A DNA stretch of 31,987 bases, from contig JBNJDM010000021.1 in assembly GCA_051744925.1 (NCBI GenBank), forward strand, positions 1 to 31,987, in the 5' to 3' direction. This DNA comes from JACKCP01 sp051744925. Its GTDB lineage: Bacteria > Desulfobacterota > Desulfobacteria > Desulfobacterales > JACKCP01. Shown one piece after another: positions 8,286 to 15,119 of the stretch. Below the pieces are notes generated by a model, which was not told the origin of the DNA, searched no databases, and worked only from the letters and a program-made list of their open reading frames with translations. Each line of letters opens with the position of its first letter. The first letter of the stretch is position 1. A program made the translations under genes and the position numbers.

Positions 8286-8296
8286 CAGGAAAAAAC

Positions 8297-8953
8297 ATGA
8301 AAATTGATACTAAAAAATTAATTACCAGTCCTAAATTTATTAAATTTGTTTATTATTTTATCAGAACTTACTCAGCAACATTCAGATTAAAAGTTGAAAA
8401 CGAAGATAAATGGATGCAACTTCATAAAAATGAAGAAAAAATAATCCTATGTACCTGGCATCAACATTTCTTCTCTTTTATAAGATATTTTAAAAATTAC
8501 AAAAATTTAAAACCATCATTAATGATCAGCAGAAGCAGCGACGGTGAACTTATTGCAGGTGTTGCAAATCTTACAGGCTGGCATACAGCAAGAGGATCTT
8601 CATCAAAAGGCGGGCGGACTGCTCTTGAAGAGATGACAAATAAGATTGATGAAACAGGCCTTGGAGCTCATATTATTGACGGCCCTACAGGTCCGGCAGG
8701 AATTGTAAAAAACGGAGCTGTTAAAATGGCTGCAAGCCTTGGGGCTTATCTTGTTCCGATGTATACAATATCTGATAAGGACTGGCATGCATCAAGCTGG
8801 GACAAATTTCTTATACCAAAACCGTTTTCAAAAGTTACAATCCTGTACGGAGATCCTGTTTATGTTGAAAAAACAGATGATGTAGATGTTATGGAAAAGT
8901 ACAGAAAACAGCTTGAAACAACTATGAAGCCTTATTTAAAATATTTTGAATAA
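8297..8953 (+). CDS. DUF374 lysophospholipid acyltransferase-like protein
   Basis: The product is a membrane-associated acyltransferase of the DUF374/LPLAT group, often found with lipid A or phospholipid genes. I choose the ATG at 8297 (218 residues), which has AGGA 6 bases upstream. An in-frame TTG at 8273 lies inside the preceding gene and is less likely. Motifs are TWHQHFFSF (catalytic His region, near residue 52), SRSSDGELIAG, GWHTARGSSSKGGRTAL and IIDGPTGPAGIVKNGAVKMA, which together define DUF374. It has no long membrane span. It follows the phospholipase D-like gene by 11 bases. The acyl donor and acceptor cannot be read from sequence. Confidence 0.86.
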   Translation: MKIDTKKLITSPKFIKFVYYFIRTYSATFRLKVENEDKWMQLHKNEEKIILCTWHQHFFSFIRYFKNYKNLKPSLMISRSSDGELIAGVANLTGWHTARGSSSKGGRTALEEMTNKIDETGLGAHIIDGPTGPAGIVKNGAVKMAASLGAYLVPMYTISDKDWHASSWDKFLIPKPFSKVTILYGDPVYVEKTDDVDVMEKYRKQLETTMKPYLKYFE

Positions 8954-8967
8954 TAATTTAGTAAAAA

Positions 8968-8999
8968 TCATTATTTTTTGTACATATAAAAAATAATGA
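8968..8999. promoter_or_regulatory. AT-only hairpin or operator upstream of bacterioferritin
   Basis: A perfect 12-bp inverted repeat (TCATTATTTTTT at 8968-8979, AAAAAATAATGA at 8988-8999) with an 8-base loop lies 99 bases before the bacterioferritin ATG. It could terminate the DUF374 transcript or serve as an operator. The TCATTAT/ATAATGA ends recall Fur half-sites but point the opposite way to the Fur consensus arrangement. Confidence 0.35.
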
Positions 9000-9097
9000 A
9001 AACCTAAATTGTAAGTTTGTTTTTAAATCGATACTCGATAAAAAACAGACTGGCAGTATAAAAATCTGAAACCAAACTAAAATCAGGGAGGTAAGAT

Positions 9098-9628
9098 ATG
9101 GCAGGAAAAGAAGAAAGAAGAAAAAAAGTAATAGAAGTTTTAAATGAAGCAAGAGCAATGGAACTTCAGGCTATACAGCAGTATATGAACCAGCACTATA
9201 ATCTTGATGACATGGATTACGGCGAACTTGCTTCAAAAATAAAGCTTATTGCAATAGATGAAATGCGCCATGCTGAAATGTTTGCAGAAAGAATCAAGGA
9301 GCTTGGAGGTGAACCTGTAACTGATCCTCTTGAAAAAGCTACAAAAGGTCAGGATGTTAATGTAATCTTTGGCTTTGATTCAGACCTTGAAGACGACACT
9401 ATAGATAAATACAACCAGTTTTCAATTGTATGCCGTGAAAACGGAGACAGTACCAGCGTCAAAATTTTTGACACTATAATCGATGAAGAACAGGAACATT
9501 TTAATTATTTTGATGATGTAAAAGATCACATTGAAAAACTAGGCAATACTTACCTTGCCAAAATTGCAGGAACACCTGCTGATTCAGGTGCTGTAAGCGG
9601 CGGTTTTATAGGCAGCCAGGGGCAGTAA
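9098..9628 (+). CDS. bfr: Bacterioferritin / ferritin-like iron storage protein
   Basis: This four-helix diiron protein oxidises Fe(II) and stores it, in the cytoplasm. The 176 residues are slightly longer than E. coli Bfr (158). Aligning by eye, the ferroxidase ligands are E22, E55, H58, E131 and H134 (motifs AMELQAIQQY, AIDEMRHAE, DEEQEHFNYF). The fourth glutamate is less certain (E98, or D100 without a gap). Met56 sits exactly where bacterioferritins bind haem (E-M-x-H), so haem binding between dimers is likely. The C-terminus ends in a Gly/Ser-rich tail (about residues 157-176) beyond the usual length. An exceptionally strong Shine-Dalgarno (AGGGAGGT, 9085-9092) suggests high translation. 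It is probably monocistronic, with a stem-loop just downstream. Confidence 0.88.
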   Translation: MAGKEERRKKVIEVLNEARAMELQAIQQYMNQHYNLDDMDYGELASKIKLIAIDEMRHAEMFAERIKELGGEPVTDPLEKATKGQDVNVIFGFDSDLEDDTIDKYNQFSIVCRENGDSTSVKIFDTIIDEEQEHFNYFDDVKDHIEKLGNTYLAKIAGTPADSGAVSGGFIGSQGQ

Positions 9629-9637
9629 AATATAAAA

Positions 9638-9674
9638 TTAATCCGGAAACTTAAAAAAACTGTTTCCGGATTAA
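9638..9674 (+). terminator. Stem-loop after bacterioferritin
   Basis: A perfect 13-bp inverted repeat (TTAATCCGGAAAC at 9638-9650, GTTTCCGGATTAA at 9662-9674) starts 9 bases after the stop. The tail is A-rich then T-rich rather than a clean T run, so it may be a weak terminator or an mRNA 3'-end stabiliser. The remaining gap to 9876 is AT-rich, with no clear gene. Confidence 0.55.
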
Positions 9675-9876
9675 AAATTTATACTTGAAATTTTTAAATC
9701 TGAGGTTAAGATTTAAGTAAGTGTTTAAGATGTTGTTACTCTGACAATTCAGATTATGAATTTTTTTTAATTCCTTTAAAAAAATCCTATCAATTCAAAT
9801 TCTTATAGAGTTTCAATTTTATTACAAATTTTTATTTATTTAGTATTTTTATTGAAAAAAATGAAAGGCGGTTTAA

Positions 9877-10305
9877 ATGACTACAGCCGAGAACGGTAAA
9901 ACAGTTAAAGTTCACTACACAGGAAAACTCGAAAGCGGAGATGTATTCGATTCTTCCGAAGGCAGAGAGCCTCTTGAATTTACAATGGGCGCAGGCCAGA
10001 TGATTCCCGGCTTTGAAAAAGGTGTGGACGGAATGGCAGTAGGTGACAAAAAAGAGATTACAGTTACACCTGAAGAAGGGTACGGAGAAAAAAGAGACGA
10101 TCTTATTGCTGAATATGACAAGTCTATTTTTCCTGAAGATCTTGAACTTGAAATAGGAATGCACCTTCAGTCAAAAACAGAGGACGGACAGGTTATTCCC
10201 CTTGTTGTTCATGACATTCAGGGTGAAAAAGTTACACTTGATGCAAATCATTTTCTTGCAGGTAAAAACCTCTATTTTGAAGTTGAGCTTGTAGAAGTAG
10301 CTTAA
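9877..10305 (+). CDS. FKBP-type peptidyl-prolyl isomerase, SlyD-like
   Basis: The product is a cytoplasmic proline isomerase and chaperone. The 142 residues comprise an FKBP domain split by an insert-in-flap: VKVHYTGKLESGDVFDSSEGREPLEF, then GAGQMIPGFEKGVDGMAVGDKKEITV, then the insert (about residues 72-125), then the last strand LYFEVELVEV. This is the SlyD layout, but the metal-binding His/Cys-rich tail of E. coli SlyD is missing. The ATG has a good Shine-Dalgarno (AAAGGCGG). No signal peptide is visible. It stands alone, bounded by the hairpin behind bfr and a strong terminator after its stop. Confidence 0.93.
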   Translation: MTTAENGKTVKVHYTGKLESGDVFDSSEGREPLEFTMGAGQMIPGFEKGVDGMAVGDKKEITVTPEEGYGEKRDDLIAEYDKSIFPEDLELEIGMHLQSKTEDGQVIPLVVHDIQGEKVTLDANHFLAGKNLYFEVELVEVA

Positions 10306-10315
10306 TATAAAAAAA

Positions 10316-10350
10316 GGCACGGCAGTATAAAACTGCTGTGCCTTTTTTTT
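10316..10350. terminator. Bidirectional Rho-independent terminator
   Basis: An 11-bp G+C-rich stem (GGCACGGCAGT / ACTGCTGTGCC, one G-U pair) with an ATAAA loop is followed by eight Ts on the + strand and preceded by an A run. It fits termination of the FKBP gene rightwards and of the pilB-type operon (ending at 10396) leftwards. Confidence 0.85.
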
Positions 10351-10395
10351 ATTCACTAATCTATCTATTTTTGCACCTGATTTAAATCTACCTGA

Positions 10396-12687
10396 TTAAT
10401 TTATACAAACTTTTCTAACCTGAAGAAGATCACATTTACCCTGGAAAACTTTGTCTATACCGTCCTGCTTCAGAGTTGTCATTCCATCTGCAAGCGCCTG
10501 TTGCTTGAGTTCATTCATTGTTGCCTGAGTCTGGATAAGCCTTTTAATTTCATCAGTTCCCAAAAGAAGTTCATGAAGACCTGTTCGGCCTGAATATCCT
10601 GTGCCGTTACACGCCTGACATCCATTGGGTCTGTATAAAACCATATCTTTTGAATACTCAATATTAAGATGCTTTTCAAATGCCTCTTCTCCGTATTCAT
10701 GAACAAGTTCGAAATATTCATCTTCCGAAGGGGTGTATTCTTCCTTACACTTACTGCATAAAGTTCTTACAAGTCTTTGTGCAAGTATGCATAAAATGGC
10801 ATCTGCAAAGTTAAACGGATCCATGCCCATATCAAGAAGTCTTGTTACTGTTTCCGGTGCAGAGTTTGTATGAAGAGTTGAAAAAACAAGATGACCTGTA
10901 AGAGAAGCTTCTATACCTATCTGTGTAGTCTCTTTGTCCCTCATCTCACCAACCATAATAACATCCGGGTCAGCCCTTAGAAACGACCTCATTGCAGCAG
11001 CAAAGTCAAAACCTATTTTGGGCTTTACCTGAACCTGTCTCAGCCCTTTCTGGGTTATTTCAACCGGATCTTCAGCTGTCCATATTTTTCTTTCGGGCTT
11101 ATTTATGTAACTTAAGGCAGAATGAAGGGTTGTGGTTTTACCTGAACCTGTAGGCCCGCATACAAGGGCTATTCCGTATGGCATGCTGATGCATTTTACA
11201 AATTCGTCATAATTTCTTTTTGAAAACCCCATTTTACTTAAAGGGATAGGTTCTCCTGAAGCAAGAAGCCTTAAAACTACATCTTCAAGCCCTCCCTGTG
11301 TAGGAATAGTAGCCATACGAAGTTCAAGATCCTTGCCTCCGAACTTTTTAAACTTGATTTTTCCGTCCTGGGGTTTACGCTTTTCTGCAATATCAAGATC
11401 TGCCATAATTTTAAGCCTTGATACAATTGCATTTTTGAAATGATAAGGAACAGTCTGATAAACCATACATGAGCCGTCTATACGAAGTCTAACCTCTGTA
11501 TTATTCTTCCCTGGATAAGGTTCTATATGAATATCAGAGGCATTCCTTGCTTTAGCATCAAGAATAATTTTATTAACCAGCTGAACAATGGCTGAACTCT
11601 CTTCGCTGACACCCGATTCAGCCTCCTCAACCTCATCATCTTCTTCATGCATCTGGGATAAAATTTCATCTATCGATTCAAGATCATCATCCTTTTGAGT
11701 GAAATGATCTATCATATTTAAAATATCTTCCTTAAATGCAAAAGCATATTTTATTTTTTTGCCGGGAAACAGGGATCTTATATCTGAAATTCTCTGGATA
11801 TCTTCGGGATTGTCTATTGCAATTACAGGATCGCCGTCTTCATCGGTCTTAACCGGAACCCAGATATTGCTTCTGAGAAAAGGGACTTTAAGCCCTCTCA
11901 TCAGTTCACCCGGAATAGGCATTGTAGTATCAAATTTTATATAATTTACATTATAGTATCTGGCTAAAGATTCACCGATATCATCTCTTGGAATACTAAA
12001 TTCAGTTAAAAGAATCTCATCAACACTTTTTTTCTGATTTCTTGCTTTTGTAGATGCTTTTTCAAGCTCTTTTTTGGTCAGAATATGATTTTCAAGTAGA
12101 TAATCAAATTTTTTAGGTCTTCTCTGCATAGCAAGTCTTTTCTGATTGTGGAGAGCTATCCCAAGTACCTGAGCAAGTTCAAGAACATAAGTCTCATCCC
12201 TTTTTTCAAAAACTCCGCCACCTTTTTTATTAATAAGCTGAATAGCACCAAGAAGAAAGTTTTTGTAAATAATCGGAACAACGAGAACCTGCTTTGTTGT
12301 AAAGCCGGTTTTTTTATCCCAGCTTTTATCAAATTCAAGCTCAGGATCTATACTTTTTAATTCATCATCATCATAAACATTTTTAACATTTACAAGAGTC
12401 TGCTTAAAAACACAGTATCCTGAAAGAGACTTCGGGGCTATGGGAACACGAATTTCAGATATTTCATCACCGGTTTTAAATCTTGAAACAAGCTCTCTTT
12501 TTGTTCCGTCAACATAGTAAATTGTAAGTCTTTCACAATCAAAAAGAGAGGTAATTTCATCCTTTAAATTTATGAAAATATCATCAAGTTTAACTGCTTC
12601 ATTTATTTTATTTGAAATACTCTGAAGTCTTTGCCTGTATTCTACCTCTGACTTTAAATGCTGAATATCATTTGTGTTTTCGTTCAT
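10396..12687 (-). CDS. pilB: PilB/GspE-type ATPase with N-terminal GAF domain
   Basis: This is the cytoplasmic motor ATPase for type IV pilus extension or type II secretion. It has 763 residues. Residues about 15-180 are a GAF domain (FDCERLTIYYVDG, GYCVFKQTLVNVKNVYDD, VLVVPIIYKNFLLGAIQLIN). Residues about 190-335 are the MshEN/T2SSE N-domain, where cyclic di-GMP binds in relatives. Residues about 365-640 are the ATPase core, with Walker A GPTGSGKTTT near 510, the Asp box ADPDVIMVGEMRD and the His box LVFSTLHTNSA. A tetracysteine zinc loop follows (CSKCKEEY ... CQACNGTGY). Normal PilB is about 570 residues, so the GAF domain explains the extra length. No other pilus genes are nearby. GAGG lies 5 bases before the ATG, and the 74-residue membrane protein gene sits 12 bases upstream. 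A GspE paralogue is the alternative. Confidence 0.88.
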   Translation of the reverse strand: MNENTNDIQHLKSEVEYRQRLQSISNKINEAVKLDDIFINLKDEITSLFDCERLTIYYVDGTKRELVSRFKTGDEISEIRVPIAPKSLSGYCVFKQTLVNVKNVYDDDELKSIDPELEFDKSWDKKTGFTTKQVLVVPIIYKNFLLGAIQLINKKGGGVFEKRDETYVLELAQVLGIALHNQKRLAMQRRPKKFDYLLENHILTKKELEKASTKARNQKKSVDEILLTEFSIPRDDIGESLARYYNVNYIKFDTTMPIPGELMRGLKVPFLRSNIWVPVKTDEDGDPVIAIDNPEDIQRISDIRSLFPGKKIKYAFAFKEDILNMIDHFTQKDDDLESIDEILSQMHEEDDEVEEAESGVSEESSAIVQLVNKIILDAKARNASDIHIEPYPGKNNTEVRLRIDGSCMVYQTVPYHFKNAIVSRLKIMADLDIAEKRKPQDGKIKFKKFGGKDLELRMATIPTQGGLEDVVLRLLASGEPIPLSKMGFSKRNYDEFVKCISMPYGIALVCGPTGSGKTTTLHSALSYINKPERKIWTAEDPVEITQKGLRQVQVKPKIGFDFAAAMRSFLRADPDVIMVGEMRDKETTQIGIEASLTGHLVFSTLHTNSAPETVTRLLDMGMDPFNFADAILCILAQRLVRTLCSKCKEEYTPSEDEYFELVHEYGEEAFEKHLNIEYSKDMVLYRPNGCQACNGTGYSGRTGLHELLLGTDEIKRLIQTQATMNELKQQALADGMTTLKQDGIDKVFQGKCDLLQVRKVCIN

Positions 12688-12699
12688 ATATCCTCATCA

Positions 12700-12924
12700 T
12701 TACTTTTTTTTGCCAGCACCGTCTTTTAAACCCCGGGCAGAAACAATTTTTTTTATACCTGCACCTCCGAGGAGTATAACAAATATAATAAAAGCAAGCC
12801 TTAAAAAAAATACTGAGCCTGCTGATGTTTCAATATCTTCTTTAAGATAAAAATATCTTGCAGCAACAGCTACCGCAGCTGCTATCAAAACCAACCCTAC
12901 TGTTAAATCCTTTTTGTTTTTCAT
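12700..12924 (-). CDS. Small two-span membrane protein, unknown function
   Basis: I do not recognise this 74-residue protein. It has two hydrophobic spans, about residues 8-24 (TVGLVLIAAAVAVAARY) and 38-57 (SVFFLRLAFIIFVILLGG), with a Lys-rich start and a basic tail ending GKKK. It sits between the ABC-F gene (60 bases upstream) and the pilB-type gene (12 bases downstream), all leftward, so it is probably co-transcribed. No strong Shine-Dalgarno is visible: an AGGGA lies too far upstream. Sensible hydrophobic and charge patterning and close operon spacing support it being real. Confidence 0.65.
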   Translation of the reverse strand: MKNKKDLTVGLVLIAAAVAVAARYFYLKEDIETSAGSVFFLRLAFIIFVILLGGAGIKKIVSARGLKDGAGKKK

Positions 12925-12984
12925 ATTTTAACATATCCCTGCTATTTAGTTCACAAATTTTTTACCTGAACTGAACATATAGTT

Positions 12985-14826
12985 TCAGGCTGATAATTTA
13001 CCAAGCTCTTCTTCGTATTTTACTTCAAGGTCTTCGTATTCCTGTGTTTTAATCTCAAGCTTTTCATATAAAGATTCTATTTCTTTTTGTACTTCACTTA
13101 TCTGTTTTGAAACTTCAGTAAGCTTTACTGAATCCCCTGTTTCTGATGCAGTCTGCATTTCATTTCCAAGATCTGCTTCAGATTGTTCAAGTTTTGTTAT
13201 TTCATTTTCTATTTTATCAAGACTCTTTTTTAAGGGGTTTAACACTTTTGATTTTTCCTGAATTATTCCGGCTCTTTTTCTTTTAATAAGCTTTTTATCT
13301 TCGGGCTCTGCTTTCTCATTTTTTTTCTGAGAATCTCCGGATTCTTCATCCCATCCGATTTTTTCAAGAAATTCAGAGTATGTACCTTCAAAAAAATCGA
13401 CTTTATCCCTTGAAAAAACAATTAATTTTTCTGCAACTGCATCAAGGAGCATTTCATTATGTGTAACCATCATTACAGCACCTGAAAAATTATCAAGTGC
13501 AGATACAAGTGCATCGCATGAATCCATATCAAGGTGGTTGGTAGGCTCATCAAGAAACAAAAGATTGGCAGGTTTTGCAAGAAGCTTCCCAAGCATCACC
13601 CTGCTCCTTTCTCCCCCTGACAAAACACTTATCGGTTTTAGAGCATCATCTCCTGTGAAAAGCATTGCTCCGCATATAGACCTTACCCTTGTTCTGTCCA
13701 GATCTGTATTTTCATAAAAAATTTCATCAGCTACAGTATTATTATCATTTAATTCATCAAGAAAATCCTGAACATATACAGCAGATTCTACATTATTATT
13801 AAATATTATTTCACCCTCATTTTTTTCAAGAATACCTGATAAAAGTTTTACAAGAGTAGTTTTACCTCTTCCGTTTGCACCTATAATTCCGATTTTTTCA
13901 CCGGCATTAATACTGAAACTCAAATTTTTTATTAAATTCTGATCATTTTTATATGAAAAAGAAAGATTTTCCACCTTAAGCATATGCTTGCCTGTAAACG
14001 GAATTTCATTAAATGAAAAATCAAGACTTTCAAGCTTATCAAGTTTTTTTTTGTTATCCATTTTATCAAGAGCCTTAACCCTTGACTGAACCATTCCGGC
14101 AAGCCTCGCCTTGGCCCTGAACCTTGTAATAAAAAGCTCTATATCCTTTTTCTTTTTTTCTTCATTTAATCTTGTTTTTTCATATATTTCTTCTTCAAGA
14201 ACAATCTGATCATAGTATGCCGAGGTATCACCCGGTACCTTTTTTATTTTTTTTCTGTGAATTCCTGCAATATGAGTTACAACTGAATCCATGAATCTTC
14301 TGTCATGTGTTATGAGAAAAAATTCACCAGGCCATTTTTTCAAAAAATCCTTAAGCCATCTTATTGAAGTTATATCAAGATAGTTTGTAGGCTCATCAAG
14401 CATTAAAAAATCGGGTTCTTCCACAAGAAGTTTTGCAAGGTTTATACGAACCTGGTATCCGCCTGAAAACTCCTTTGGATGACGAGAAAAATCATGAGTT
14501 GTAAAACCAAGCCCAGAAAGAATTTTTTCGGCTTTCCACACATTATTTTTTTCATTTACAGGAAGGCTTGAAGCTACTTCATTTAAAACATTTTCCTCTT
14601 TAAACTCAAGTATCTGAGAAAGATACCCGACTGAATATCCCTTTGGCAGAATTATTTCACCTGAATCAGGATCTTCTTCTTCTGTAATAAGACGCATCAG
14701 TGTCGATTTTCCATGACCGTTCTTGCCAACCAGACCGACTTTTTCACCCGGATTAATTTTAAAACTTACTGAATCAAACAGCAGGTTTCCTCCAAAACCT
14801 TTTGATACGCCAGAAACTGCAATCAC
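12985..14826 (-). CDS. ABC-F family ATP-binding protein (Uup/EttA-like)
   Basis: This soluble ABC-F ATPase acts on ribosomes in characterised relatives (translation factor or antibiotic-target protection). It has 613 residues and two nucleotide-binding domains. NBD1 has Walker A GLVGKNGHGKST (about 31-42), signature FSGGYQVR and Walker B FLMLDEPTNYLD. The linker holds the usual charged helical pair (about 215-260). NBD2 has GIIGANGRGKTT, LSGGERSR and LLFLDEPTNHLD. The C-terminus (about 520-613) is a long coiled coil, as in Uup. There are no membrane spans. The start is a GTG at 14826 with AGGGAG upstream at somewhat long spacing. It is the first gene of a likely three-gene leftward operon ending in the pilB-type ATPase. 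Subfamily is uncertain; nothing nearby suggests drug resistance. Confidence 0.92.
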   Translation of the reverse strand: MIAVSGVSKGFGGNLLFDSVSFKINPGEKVGLVGKNGHGKSTLMRLITEEEDPDSGEIILPKGYSVGYLSQILEFKEENVLNEVASSLPVNEKNNVWKAEKILSGLGFTTHDFSRHPKEFSGGYQVRINLAKLLVEEPDFLMLDEPTNYLDITSIRWLKDFLKKWPGEFFLITHDRRFMDSVVTHIAGIHRKKIKKVPGDTSAYYDQIVLEEEIYEKTRLNEEKKKKDIELFITRFRAKARLAGMVQSRVKALDKMDNKKKLDKLESLDFSFNEIPFTGKHMLKVENLSFSYKNDQNLIKNLSFSINAGEKIGIIGANGRGKTTLVKLLSGILEKNEGEIIFNNNVESAVYVQDFLDELNDNNTVADEIFYENTDLDRTRVRSICGAMLFTGDDALKPISVLSGGERSRVMLGKLLAKPANLLFLDEPTNHLDMDSCDALVSALDNFSGAVMMVTHNEMLLDAVAEKLIVFSRDKVDFFEGTYSEFLEKIGWDEESGDSQKKNEKAEPEDKKLIKRKRAGIIQEKSKVLNPLKKSLDKIENEITKLEQSEADLGNEMQTASETGDSVKLTEVSKQISEVQKEIESLYEKLEIKTQEYEDLEVKYEEELGKLSA

Positions 14827-15011
14827 TTTAGTGATACTCCCTTATGTTAAATTCCACTTAAATATTTTCCTTGACTTATAACCTAAAAATTCTTAGTTAA
14901 CCAGACATAGAATCATTCTAATTTACTAAAATTAATATCGTTTTTGTAATGTAAAATCAAAAACCCTGAAATAAATATAAAATTTTCATTATTCCCATAA
15001 AATGAATCATT

Positions 15012-15040
15012 TTGATCTTTGCAATTTTAATTATTATTAC
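15012..15040 (+). promoter_or_regulatory. Candidate sigma-70 promoter for ppdK (weak)
   Basis: TTGATC (15012-15017) and TATTAC (15035-15040) are separated by 17 bases in the 293-base divergent gap (14827-15119) between the ABC-F gene and ppdK. In DNA this AT-rich such matches arise by chance, so this is a suggestion only. Nothing else distinctive was seen in the gap apart from the ppdK ribosome-binding site. Confidence 0.25.
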
Positions 15041-15119
15041 AACATCTTAAAAAAGTAAAACCTGTATAAAGTAATTTTTTAAATTTATATATATAAAGAT
15101 TTGAAAGGAAGGGGATATC

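Noticed and set aside
8273..8296. TTG start for the DUF374 gene inside the phospholipase D-like gene
   Set aside because: The ATG at 8297 has a properly spaced AGGA and fits the family length better.
8968..8999. Fur box upstream of bacterioferritin
   Set aside because: The half-sites are turned outward relative to the Fur consensus and the loop is too long, so it is listed only as a generic dyad.
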